Assembly (NCBI GenBank): GCA_947494825.1
Contig: CANLWN010000002.1
Span: 372,001-436,000, forward strand
Source: an uncultured Flavobacteriaceae bacterium
GTDB lineage: Bacteria > Bacteroidota > Bacteroidia > Flavobacteriales > Flavobacteriaceae
DNA length: 64,000 nt
Reading direction: 5' to 3'
Every line of letters begins with the position of its first letter. The first letter of the stretch is position 1. Under the pieces are notes generated by a model. It was not told the DNA's origin. It did no database searches and worked only from the letters and a program-made list of their open reading frames with translations. The position numbers were made by a program, and so were the translations under genes. Of this stretch, positions 51,734 through 60,644 are shown piece after piece.

Positions 51734-54700
51734 ATGAAACTATTACTTAAAAAAGCCAAGATGATTGCTACCTTGATCTTGGCCATATCCATACTGGGAT
51801 GTGAAGAAGACGATTTCCTCATTCCTGATGTTGTTGCAGGCTTTACCCTAACGGTAAACGAGGACACAGGTACGGTTACCTTTATCAATATATCAGAAAA
51901 AGCGACTAGCTTCGAATGGGATTTTGGAGATGGTACCACCTCTACCGAAATAAACCCCATAAAGACCTATGCCACGGGTAATTATACGGTAAGTTTAACA
52001 GCTTCCAACACCGCCGGAGCATCCAGCACCGTTGAGGACGATCTTGTTATCGTGGTTCCGGAACCGGTGACCTTGCCCATTACTTTTGATGAGAGCGCAG
52101 TAAACTATGACGTGAGTGTCTTTGGCGGGGCTGCCTTTGCAATTTTGGCCAATCCCGATGTATCCGGTTCAAATGACGAAGATTCGCAGGTAGGACAAAT
52201 TACCAATAGTGGTGCCGAATTCGAAGGTTTCTTCTTCGATTTGGGAACACCGATAGATTTAACTGAGGACAAGACCATTAGCATGAATTTCTGGGCAGAA
52301 GCTCCAGTGGATGTTCTGATGAAACTCGAAGAAGGTACAGGCGCCTCAGTAGAAGTAGCTGCAAGCCATGGCGGCACCGGATGGGAAATGCTTTCCTTTG
52401 ATTTTAGCTCATCGGACAGCTTTTCCAGATTGACCTTATTTGTTGACGGCCCGGGCACCACCGCCGGCACCTTCTTTATTGATGACATTGAGCAGGCTGG
52501 AACACCACCCGTAATGAGTGGATGTACGGATACGCCTATAGCGGCTACCGCGCTTCCCGTGGATTTTGAAGGCTGTGAAACCTTTCTTTCATCTGAAAAC
52601 TTTGGGGATGGCATTACCTCCGACCTTGTGGAAAATCCATTCAAAACCGGCATAAACACTTCAGATTTTGTATTGCAGGTAGACAAGCCCAGTGGTTCAA
52701 GTTTCTTTGCGGGCATCCAAAATACCTTTGCCAGTAATTTTGATCTGACCACAACAGACGTATTTAAACTCAAGGTTTACAGTACCAAGGCAAACGTTGT
52801 ATTCCGATTTGAGCTGGCCTTGAATCCACAGACCGTCCCGGTTACTGGAAATCCCGCTCCTGTTTTTGTGACTGTTCCAAATGCCAATGAATGGACAGAA
52901 GTTGAGTTTACCTTTACCGGTTTGCCCGGTGGGCCAACAGCCTACAACCAGCTGGTGATCAAGCCGGATAATGATATGGCCGATAGCCCGATAACCGTTG
53001 ACGGAACGTACTATCTGGACGACCTTACGCTTACCGATGGCACTGGAGGTCCTGGAAGCGGTTTCGATGACGGCCTGTTGACCAACGGCGACTTTGAAAA
53101 CGGGGCCGATTCATGGACCATAGGCGTTGGTACCGACCCAGCTCCGGTAGCAACCGATAGCGGCAATAGCTTTTATTCGGTAAATGTGACCGCTGCAGGA
53201 AATCCATTTGACGTCAACTTAACCCAGAAGTTGGAGATAGTACAGGATGCCACCTACACCTTGACTTTTGACGCGTGGTCAGATGTAGCCAGATCAATAG
53301 TAGCCGGAATCGGCTTGAGCGGCGGAAGTTTTGCCAATACGACGGAAACCGTAAATATCACAACAGTGAGGCAGACCTATACCCTTACCCTGACAGCAGC
53401 CGGGTTTGGCGCTCCAGATGCACGGGTCTTGTTTGATTCGGGCGCGGAAATAGGTTTGGTGAACATTGATAATGTATCCTTGGTTTTAGGTACAGGGGAT
53501 ACGGAAGCTCCCGTGATTACCTTGAACGGTGATGCTACCGTAAACCTTAACCTTGGTGATCCCGCATACGTTGATGCGGGTGCGACAGCGACCGACAATG
53601 TGGATGGCGATATTTCCGGAAACATTACGGTCGGCGGTGATACCGTTGACACCAATGTTGCCGACACCTATACCATCACTTACAACGTAAGCGATGCGGC
53701 AGGAAATGCCGCGACCGAGGTTACGAGAACAGTTATCGTTGCTGATAATACTTTTGATGATGGTTTGTTGACCAATGGCGACTTTGAGAACGGATCCGAT
53801 TCATGGACCGTAGGCGTTGGTGTTGACCCAGCTCCGGTAGTAACCGATAGCGGCAATAGCTTTTATTCGGTAGACGTGACCGTTGCGGGAAATCCATTTG
53901 ACGTCAACTTAACCCAGAAGTTGGAGATAGTACAGGATGCCACCTACACCTTGACTTTTGATGCTTGGTCGGACAGGGCGAGAGGAATAGTAGCCGGAAT
54001 CGGCTTGAGCGGCGGAAGTTTTGCCAATACGGCGCAAACCGTAAATATCACAACAGTGAGGCAGACCTATACCCTTACCCTGACAGCAACCGGGTTTGGC
54101 GCTCCAGATGCACGGGTCTTATTCGATTCGGGTGCGGAAGTAGGTTTGGTGAATATTGATAATGTATCCTTGGTTTTGGACAGTAGTGGAGGAGGAGATA
54201 CGGAAGCTCCCGTGATTACCTTGAACGGTGATGCCACCGTAGACCTTAACCTTGGTGATCCCGCATACGTTGATGCGGGCGCCACAGCGACCGACAATGT
54301 GGACGGTGATATTTCCGGAAGTATTGTGGTCGGAGGTGACACCGTTGACACCAATGTTGCCGGCACCTATACCATCACCTATAACGTAAGCGATGTGGCC
54401 GGAAATGCCGCTACCGAAGTCACCAGGACGGTTAACGTTGTGGATAGCACTTTTGATGACGGGCTGCTGACCAACGGCGACTTTGAGAACGGATCCGATT
54501 CATGGACCGTAGGCGTTGGTGTTGACCCAGCTCCGGTAGTAACCGATAGCGGCAATAGCTTTTATTCCGTAGACGTGACCGTTGCGGGAAATCCATTTGA
54601 CGTCAACTTAACCCAGAAGTTGGAGATTGTACAGGATGCCACCTACACCTTGACTTTTGATGCTTGGTCGGACAGGGCGAGAGGAATAGTAGCCGGAATC

Positions 54701-55390
54701 GGCTTGAGCGGCGGAAGTTTTGCCAATACGGCGCAAACCGTAAATATCACAACAGTGAGGCAGACCTATACCCTTACCCTGACAGCGACCGGGTTTGGCG
54801 CTCCAGATGCACGGGTCCTATTTGATTCGGGCGCGGAAGTAGGTTTGGTGAATATTGATAATGTATCCTTGGTTTTGGACAGTAGTGGAGGTGGTGGCGG
54901 CCCTGCCGGCGAGTTGGCCACCAACGGTGATTTTGAAACTGGTGATGCCACGGGTTGGGATTTATTTCAAAATGGTGGAACAGCAGCATTGGACAATACA
55001 CTCAATAATGGTGGTTCCTGGTCTGGAAGAATAGCAACCGGAGGACCTAGTAATCCTGCTTTTAAACAGGAAAGAATAGGCGCTGGCACAGTGAATGCAG
55101 GAGACGTAGTTCAAATTCAGTTTGACCATATAGGATCCGTTGTGCAACCTGGGGCAGTATTTAATGTGCTCCTTTTCGGTGAAGGTGCCGCGGGTGCTTC
55201 TTTTACCCATGTCTTTAGTCCTGCTCCAACGCTCACAGGTAGTTGGACAACTTTTATAGGAACTTTTACTGTTCCCGCTGTTGATGTGAGTGAAGGCATT
55301 TCATTCCTAATAGAAGGGGTTTGTGGAGGTGATGCCGGTTGTAGTGTAACGGCCAATATAGACAATGTTTCTGTTACGCTAAACCCTTAG
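51734..55390 (+). CDS. Large multi-module beta-glucan-binding lipoprotein (PKD, CBM and HYR-type modules)
   Basis: 1218 residues with lipobox Cys24 (AISILGC). Order: PKD domain (about 35-108, ATSFEWDFGDGTTSTE), a jelly-roll module, a second module with DIEQ/YYLDDLT ends, and then three CBM4_9-like modules. Each of these begins DDGLLTNGDFENG and ends NIDNVSLVL (about 445, 674 and 907). The three are separated by two Ig-like modules beginning DTEAPVITLNGDATV. A last CBM-like module starts at about 1059 (GELATNGDFETGD). No catalytic residues are seen, so it is a surface binding protein or scaffold that concentrates glucan. Confidence 0.85.
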   Translation: MKLLLKKAKMIATLILAISILGCEEDDFLIPDVVAGFTLTVNEDTGTVTFINISEKATSFEWDFGDGTTSTEINPIKTYATGNYTVSLTASNTAGASSTVEDDLVIVVPEPVTLPITFDESAVNYDVSVFGGAAFAILANPDVSGSNDEDSQVGQITNSGAEFEGFFFDLGTPIDLTEDKTISMNFWAEAPVDVLMKLEEGTGASVEVAASHGGTGWEMLSFDFSSSDSFSRLTLFVDGPGTTAGTFFIDDIEQAGTPPVMSGCTDTPIAATALPVDFEGCETFLSSENFGDGITSDLVENPFKTGINTSDFVLQVDKPSGSSFFAGIQNTFASNFDLTTTDVFKLKVYSTKANVVFRFELALNPQTVPVTGNPAPVFVTVPNANEWTEVEFTFTGLPGGPTAYNQLVIKPDNDMADSPITVDGTYYLDDLTLTDGTGGPGSGFDDGLLTNGDFENGADSWTIGVGTDPAPVATDSGNSFYSVNVTAAGNPFDVNLTQKLEIVQDATYTLTFDAWSDVARSIVAGIGLSGGSFANTTETVNITTVRQTYTLTLTAAGFGAPDARVLFDSGAEIGLVNIDNVSLVLGTGDTEAPVITLNGDATVNLNLGDPAYVDAGATATDNVDGDISGNITVGGDTVDTNVADTYTITYNVSDAAGNAATEVTRTVIVADNTFDDGLLTNGDFENGSDSWTVGVGVDPAPVVTDSGNSFYSVDVTVAGNPFDVNLTQKLEIVQDATYTLTFDAWSDRARGIVAGIGLSGGSFANTAQTVNITTVRQTYTLTLTATGFGAPDARVLFDSGAEVGLVNIDNVSLVLDSSGGGDTEAPVITLNGDATVDLNLGDPAYVDAGATATDNVDGDISGSIVVGGDTVDTNVAGTYTITYNVSDVAGNAATEVTRTVNVVDSTFDDGLLTNGDFENGSDSWTVGVGVDPAPVVTDSGNSFYSVDVTVAGNPFDVNLTQKLEIVQDATYTLTFDAWSDRARGIVAGIGLSGGSFANTAQTVNITTVRQTYTLTLTATGFGAPDARVLFDSGAEVGLVNIDNVSLVLDSSGGGGGPAGELATNGDFETGDATGWDLFQNGGTAALDNTLNNGGSWSGRIATGGPSNPAFKQERIGAGTVNAGDVVQIQFDHIGSVVQPGAVFNVLLFGEGAAGASFTHVFSPAPTLTGSWTTFIGTFTVPAVDVSEGISFLIEGVCGGDAGCSVTANIDNVSVTLNP
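53065..54885 (+). repeat. Tandem module repeats within the CBM/PKD gene
   Basis: The unit (CBM module plus Ig-like module) repeats with spacings of 690 bases (53090 to 53780) and 699 bases (53780 to 54479); the 9-base difference is a three-residue SGG-type linker. Copies 2 and 3 of the CBM part are nearly identical in DNA, including synonymous sites, while copy 1 differs more. This points to recent duplication or conversion. Confidence 0.9.
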
Positions 55391-55526
55391 ATACTAATGA
55401 AACTGACCAATAGTACGGATTCATCTTTGCTATTGGTTAGTAATTATAGCTATGGACGGGTAAAGAATACAAACTATGGATTAGAAGAGCATAATAACCA
55501 TTACTATAGAAAGCTGCTTTTAACCG

Positions 55527-55557
55527 AATAGGTCGAGCTTATGATGCTCGGCCTATT
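55527..55557 (+). other. Strong stem-loop between CBM/PKD gene and sugar porter gene
   Basis: AATAGGTCGAGC and GCTCGGCCTATT pair over 12 bp (one G-U) around a 7-base loop, with no T-run after it. It could partly end or stabilise the upstream mRNA and so separate surface proteins from downstream enzymes. The rest of the 226-base gap holds only a doubtful 44-codon frame. Confidence 0.55.
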
Positions 55558-55616
55558 CAACCATAGTTTAAAAAAAGATTTCAATTCAAAATACAGAATC
55601 TCTTAAAAAGCGCAAC

Positions 55617-57158
55617 ATGGAACCGCAAGATCAGGTCGTAAAAATGAATAAGTCGTACACCATACTTATAAGTCTGATAGTGGCCCTTGGTGGCTTTTTG
55701 CTGGGTTTTGACAGTGCGGTAATCTCCGGAGCCATAAAAGGGATCACCACCTATTTTGAAATGACCGATGCCATGCTCGGTTTTGCCGTGGGCTGTGTCA
55801 TTTTTGGGGCCATGGCCGGTAATTTGATGGCCGGACCCTTGGCGGATACCTTTGGGAGGAAACAGGTATTGATCGTGGTCGCCGCCCTTTTTGCCATCTC
55901 GGCAAGCTGGTCGGCCCTGGCTACGGGATATACAGAATTCATTATTGCCCGGATCATTGGAGGTATCGGCATCGGGGGCGCCATACTGATAGCCCCCATA
56001 TACATTGCCGAGATTGCTCCGCCCAAACTTAGGGGAAGTTTGGTTTCCTTCAATCAGTTAAATATTGTAATTGGAATCTCTGTAGCGTATTTCTCCAATT
56101 ACTTTTTGGTGAACTATGGGGATGAGAGTTGGCGATGGATGCTTGGTGTGGAGGCCATACCGGCAATCATCTACTTTTTGTCCCTGTTTACCGTTCCAAG
56201 GAGCCCCAGATGGTTGATTTTTAAACTCAACAAGGTGAAACTGGCCCGTAAGATACTTCAGAAAATAGGCGGCGAGGAATATGCGGAAATTACAGTGGCC
56301 GAGATTCAGCGAGGGCTGGCAAGGAAAGAGAAAAAGGGACGCTTAGCGGACCTTTTCAAGAGCAAGTACGCCACCATTATGATCATTGCCCTGGGCATCG
56401 CCTTCTTTCAGCAGATCACAGGTATCAACGCGATATTTTACTACGCCCCTACCATTTTTGAGCAAGCCGGAGGCAGTACGGATTCATCCTTCCTGCAGGC
56501 CATTGTAGTTGGGCTCACCAATCTGGTCTTTACCCTGGTAGCCATCTGGCTGATCGACAGACTGGGGCGTAAACCCCTATTGTTGATCGGAACGAGCTTT
56601 ATGACCATAGCTCTGGTCATGGCCGCGATGGCCTTTAATAGTGCCACCTATGACTTTAATGACAACTCCTTGAGGAAAGTGGACGATATTCAAATTCAAA
56701 GGGCCCTGGCCGATTTTAATGGCAAATCATTCTATAGTCAGGCAGAATTGTTCGAAGGGGTCAAGGACAAACTCAACGACGAACTGTTCTTGGATTTCAA
56801 ACGTAATGAAATCACCAATTTTATCAATATTAATGCTACATTGGTCTTAGTAGCCATATTATTGTATGTGGCCGCTTTTGCCATTTCGCTCGGACCGGTG
56901 ATGTGGACGCTGATTTCAGAGGTTTTTCCGAGCAAGATAAAGGGTATAGCCATATCGGTAGTGGGCTTTTTCAATTCTCTGGTGAGCTTTTCGGTTACCC
57001 AGGTTTTTCCATGGGAATTGACCAATTTGGGGCCAACCCTCACGTTCGCTATTTATGCACTACTATCCTTGTGTGCCCTGCTTTTTGTATATCGGTTTGT
57101 AATCGAAACCAAAGGGAAAACATTGGAACAGGTAGAGGAATCATTGATACGATCATAA
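55617..57158 (+). CDS. Sugar porter family MFS transporter
   Basis: 513 residues with 12 predicted helices. Sugar porter signatures: GGFLLGFDSAVISGA in helix 1, DTFGRKQ after helix 2, ARIIGGIGIGGAILIAPIYIAEIAPPKLRG (helices 4-5), PRSPRWLIF before the central loop, QQITGINAIFYYAPTIFE in helix 7 and a C-terminal RFVIETKGKTLEQVEE. A periplasmic-side insert of about 60 residues (about 335-395) lies between helices 9 and 10 and is longer than usual. It should bring glucose or short beta-glucan oligomers into the cytoplasm, where the phosphorylase encoded next is located. Confidence 0.93.
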   Translation: MEPQDQVVKMNKSYTILISLIVALGGFLLGFDSAVISGAIKGITTYFEMTDAMLGFAVGCVIFGAMAGNLMAGPLADTFGRKQVLIVVAALFAISASWSALATGYTEFIIARIIGGIGIGGAILIAPIYIAEIAPPKLRGSLVSFNQLNIVIGISVAYFSNYFLVNYGDESWRWMLGVEAIPAIIYFLSLFTVPRSPRWLIFKLNKVKLARKILQKIGGEEYAEITVAEIQRGLARKEKKGRLADLFKSKYATIMIIALGIAFFQQITGINAIFYYAPTIFEQAGGSTDSSFLQAIVVGLTNLVFTLVAIWLIDRLGRKPLLLIGTSFMTIALVMAAMAFNSATYDFNDNSLRKVDDIQIQRALADFNGKSFYSQAELFEGVKDKLNDELFLDFKRNEITNFININATLVLVAILLYVAAFAISLGPVMWTLISEVFPSKIKGIAISVVGFFNSLVSFSVTQVFPWELTNLGPTLTFAIYALLSLCALLFVYRFVIETKGKTLEQVEESLIRS

Positions 57159-57200
57159 GCAAAAAGTACAACGACCAACATAATCCGTGAATGAACATCA

Positions 57201-60200
57201 ATGCAAGACGTTAAGACAACAGATACCACAGAAATAGAGCAAATACAAATAGGGAACGAAAACTATTTTAAGATTTCGGACAGTGACGCCTTACGTCCTT
57301 TCTTTATGAGTATTGTGAGCGATTCCGACCACTGGATGTTCATTTCCAGCAATGGAGGACTGAGCGCCGGAAGAAAAAATGCCGAGTACGCGTTGTTTCC
57401 GTATTACACGGATGATAAGATCACCGAATCCGCAGAAGTAACAGGAAGCAAATCCATATTTATGGTACATACGGATGGCAAATCGCATCTGTGGGAGCCC
57501 TTCTCGGACCGCTATGATGGTATGTACAGGGTTAGTAGGAACCTGTACAAAAACGTGTATGGCAACAAGGTCCTCTTCGAAGAAGTAAATCACGACTTGG
57601 AACTGACCTTTAGATATCAATGGAATTCGAGCGACACCTACGGTTTTGTCCGGAAATCCACCTTGATCAACAATACCCAGGAAGAGGTTAGCCTATCCGT
57701 ATTGGACGGGATCCAGAATATTTTGCCCTTTGGGGTGGGCAGTGACTTGCAGAATAAATCGAGTAATCTGGTCGATGCCTATAAACGAGCCGAACTCATA
57801 AAGGACTCCGGTCTTGGAATCTATGCCCTTAGTGCCATTATTGTGGATAAGGCCGAGCCCAGCGAAGCCCTGAAAGCCAATATTGCCTGGTCACTTGGCC
57901 TGAACAATGCAACCTACCTGTTATCGTCCCAACAGTTGAAGCATTTTAGAAAGCAAATCCCCCTTCAGAAGGAAATTGATGTCAAGGCAGAAAAAGGAGC
58001 CTATTTCATCCATACGGAACTACAGTTAGCCGCCAAGACGGAGCAAGAATGGATGATTATAGCCAACCTCAACCAAAATCATGCTGCCATAGCCAGTATT
58101 TCGGAGGCCATAAAAAAAGAAAAACAGTTGTATCAAAAAGTACAGCAGGATATCGCCTTGGGCACGGAACGCTTAATTGGCTTAACCGCCGCCTCCGACG
58201 GATTACAACTGACCACCGATACGCTTAGAGACACCCGGCATTTTTCGAATACCCTGTTCAATATCATGCGAGGCGGAATTTTTGATGATAGCTATCAAAT
58301 TGAAAAATGGGATTTTAGCAATTACTTGAAAAAAGCGAATAAAACCGTCTTCAAAAAGGCTATAAACACAATCAAAGTACTGCCAGACACCTTTTCACTC
58401 TCCAAACTAAAGGAGATGGCTCATCAAAGCGAGGATAAGAATTTTAGCAGATTATGCCTGGAGTACATGCCGTTAAAGTTCAGCAGAAGGCATGGAGATC
58501 CGAGCAGACCGTGGAATAGATTCTCCATCAACACCCGAAATGAACTTGATGGTTCCAAGATTCTGGACTACGAAGGTAACTGGAGGGATATTTTCCAAAA
58601 TTGGGAGGCTTTGGCCCATTCTTATCCGGAGTTCATCGAAAGTATGATCCACAAATTCCTGAACGCCACCACCTTTGACGGGTACAATCCCTACCGGGTG
58701 ACCAAGGGCGGTTTTGATTGGGAAACCATTGAACCGGACGATCCTTGGTCGTACATTGGCTATTGGGGAGACCATCAGATTATCTATTTATTGAAATTTC
58801 TGGAATTCATACAAAATCACCATCCGGGTGCCCTGGAAAGCTATTTCGACCAAGATCTCTTTGTCTATGCCAACGTGCCTTACAAGATCAAAAGCCATGA
58901 GGCTATTTTAGAACACCCTAAGGACACTATCGATTTTGACCATGCCCTGGACGACGAAATACGCCAAAAAAGGCAGGAAATAGGTGCGGACGGTGCTTTG
59001 TTACTGGATGAAAATGGAGCAATCTATCAGGTAAACCTCATCGAAAAACTATTGGCCACTGTCCTATCCAAGCTATCCAACTTCATTCCCGAAGGCGGTA
59101 TTTGGATGAACACCCAACGGCCAGAATGGAACGATGCAAACAATGCCCTGGTAGGTAATGGTGTTTCCATGGTAACGCTCTATTATTTAAGACGTTTTCT
59201 AAAATTTTTTAACGGAGTATTGTCGACTTCCGAAACAAAGGAAGTAGCAATATCGCTGGAATTGGCGAACTTTTTGAATCGCATTACGACCACTTTTGAC
59301 CAGTATCAAAAGCTGTTGTCCGCCAAAATTAACGATAGGGACCGCATGCACATCTTGGACGGTCTTGGTCAAGCGGGCAGTGATTTTAGATCGCGCATTT
59401 ATACAAAGGCGTTCTCCGGCCAAAAGAAATCCATAACCTTGGACGAGCTAAGCCAATTCGTTAACCTGGGCCTTCAATATTTGGAACATGCCATAAAAGC
59501 AAACAAAAGAAAGGACGGTCTCTATCATGCCTACAACCTGATGACCGTTGAAAATAAGGAAGAGGTCTCCATTTCCAATTTGAGCGAAATGTTGGAAGGT
59601 CAGGTGGCCGTGTTAAGCTCTGGTCATCTCTCATCGACCGAGGCATTGGAAGTCCTGGACGCTTTGAAGCGCAGTAAACTGTTTCGGGAAGATCAATACA
59701 GCTACTTGCTTTATCCTAATAAGGATTTGCCGGTATTCACGGAAAAAAATACCATCCCAAAAGAAAAGGTCAACACTTCGGAATTGCTGAAAAGCATGGT
59801 GGATATGGGCGACACCCGGATTATTGAAAAGGACATCAACGATATCTATCATTTCAACGGAGATTTTAAAAATGCCACTGACCTGGAAATAGCGTTGAAC
59901 AGCCTTGCAACATCCGAATATGCCCCACTTCTTGAAACCGATAAGGGCTTGGTGCTTCAGGTTTTTGAGGATGTTTTCAATCATAAGGCCTTTACGGGCA
60001 GGTCAGGAACCTTTTTTGGTTACGAGGGTCTTGGCTCGATCTATTGGCATATGGTCTCCAAGCTGCAACTGGCCGTACAGGAATGTTGTCTAAAGGCAGT
60101 TCGCAACAATGAAAGTGATGGGGTTGTGGGTAGCCTTTTGGAGCACTACTACGAAATAAACGAGGGCATCGGCGTACATAAACCGCCTTCACTCTACGGA

Positions 60201-60644
60201 GCGTTCCCAACCGATCCCTATTCACATACCCCCGCGGGGAAAGGCGCCCAGCAACCCGGTATGACCGGTCAGGTGAAGGAGGATATCTTAAGTCGGTTTG
60301 GAGAACTGGGAATCTTTGTCAAAGACGGCAAACTTTGCTTTGAGCCCTGCCTGTTGAGAAAGAATGAGTTTTTGGACCAAGCCAAGGTCTTCAACTATGT
60401 AGATGTGAGATCCGCGCAACGGGAACTTCGGTTAACCGCTGGTTCACTTTGCTTTACGTATTGCCAAGTGCCTATAATCTATAAGCTTGCCGACACGGAA
60501 CGTTTGGAGATCGTGTATAGGAACAACAGCTCAGCACAATTTGAAAGCTTGCATTTGGACCAAAGCACAAGCAAGGAAGTTTTTGAAAGAACAGGTGAAA
60601 TCCTGCAGATTATTGTTAACCTTAGAGAAGCAGATTTGAGATGA
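57201..60644 (+). CDS. GH149-like beta-1,3-oligoglucan phosphorylase
   Basis: 1147 residues without a signal peptide, so cytoplasmic. The N-terminal beta-sandwich (MSIVSDSDHWMFISSNGGLSAG, FVRKSTLINNTQEEVSLSVLDG) and a long alpha/alpha toroid are as in inverting glycan phosphorylases of the GH94/GH149 group. The likely catalytic Asp lies in E-P-D513-D514-P-W, continuing SYIGYWGDHQ. Further conserved-looking text is GIWMNTQRPEWNDANNAL and QQPGMTGQVKEDIL. Length (about 1100) and setting among laminarin enzymes favour GH149 over cellobiose phosphorylase. It would release glucose 1-phosphate from imported beta-1,3-glucan oligomers. Its stop overlaps the GH3 start by four bases. Confidence 0.75.
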   Translation: MQDVKTTDTTEIEQIQIGNENYFKISDSDALRPFFMSIVSDSDHWMFISSNGGLSAGRKNAEYALFPYYTDDKITESAEVTGSKSIFMVHTDGKSHLWEPFSDRYDGMYRVSRNLYKNVYGNKVLFEEVNHDLELTFRYQWNSSDTYGFVRKSTLINNTQEEVSLSVLDGIQNILPFGVGSDLQNKSSNLVDAYKRAELIKDSGLGIYALSAIIVDKAEPSEALKANIAWSLGLNNATYLLSSQQLKHFRKQIPLQKEIDVKAEKGAYFIHTELQLAAKTEQEWMIIANLNQNHAAIASISEAIKKEKQLYQKVQQDIALGTERLIGLTAASDGLQLTTDTLRDTRHFSNTLFNIMRGGIFDDSYQIEKWDFSNYLKKANKTVFKKAINTIKVLPDTFSLSKLKEMAHQSEDKNFSRLCLEYMPLKFSRRHGDPSRPWNRFSINTRNELDGSKILDYEGNWRDIFQNWEALAHSYPEFIESMIHKFLNATTFDGYNPYRVTKGGFDWETIEPDDPWSYIGYWGDHQIIYLLKFLEFIQNHHPGALESYFDQDLFVYANVPYKIKSHEAILEHPKDTIDFDHALDDEIRQKRQEIGADGALLLDENGAIYQVNLIEKLLATVLSKLSNFIPEGGIWMNTQRPEWNDANNALVGNGVSMVTLYYLRRFLKFFNGVLSTSETKEVAISLELANFLNRITTTFDQYQKLLSAKINDRDRMHILDGLGQAGSDFRSRIYTKAFSGQKKSITLDELSQFVNLGLQYLEHAIKANKRKDGLYHAYNLMTVENKEEVSISNLSEMLEGQVAVLSSGHLSSTEALEVLDALKRSKLFREDQYSYLLYPNKDLPVFTEKNTIPKEKVNTSELLKSMVDMGDTRIIEKDINDIYHFNGDFKNATDLEIALNSLATSEYAPLLETDKGLVLQVFEDVFNHKAFTGRSGTFFGYEGLGSIYWHMVSKLQLAVQECCLKAVRNNESDGVVGSLLEHYYEINEGIGVHKPPSLYGAFPTDPYSHTPAGKGAQQPGMTGQVKEDILSRFGELGIFVKDGKLCFEPCLLRKNEFLDQAKVFNYVDVRSAQRELRLTAGSLCFTYCQVPIIYKLADTERLEIVYRNNSSAQFESLHLDQSTSKEVFERTGEILQIIVNLREADLR

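Noticed and set aside
51734-55390. Catalytic domain in the 1218-residue CBM/PKD protein
   Set aside because: Only PKD, jelly-roll and Ig-like modules are seen; no GH catalytic motif could be found.
55397-55531. 44-codon frame after the CBM/PKD gene (MKLTNSTDSSLLLV...)
   Set aside because: No signal, domain or conserved-looking text, and its end forms the left arm of the hairpin at 55527; likely noncoding.
57201-60644. GH94 cellobiose phosphorylase for the 1147-residue enzyme
   Set aside because: It is some 300 residues longer than typical cellobiose phosphorylase and sits among beta-1,3-glucan enzymes; GH149 fits better, though the two are related.
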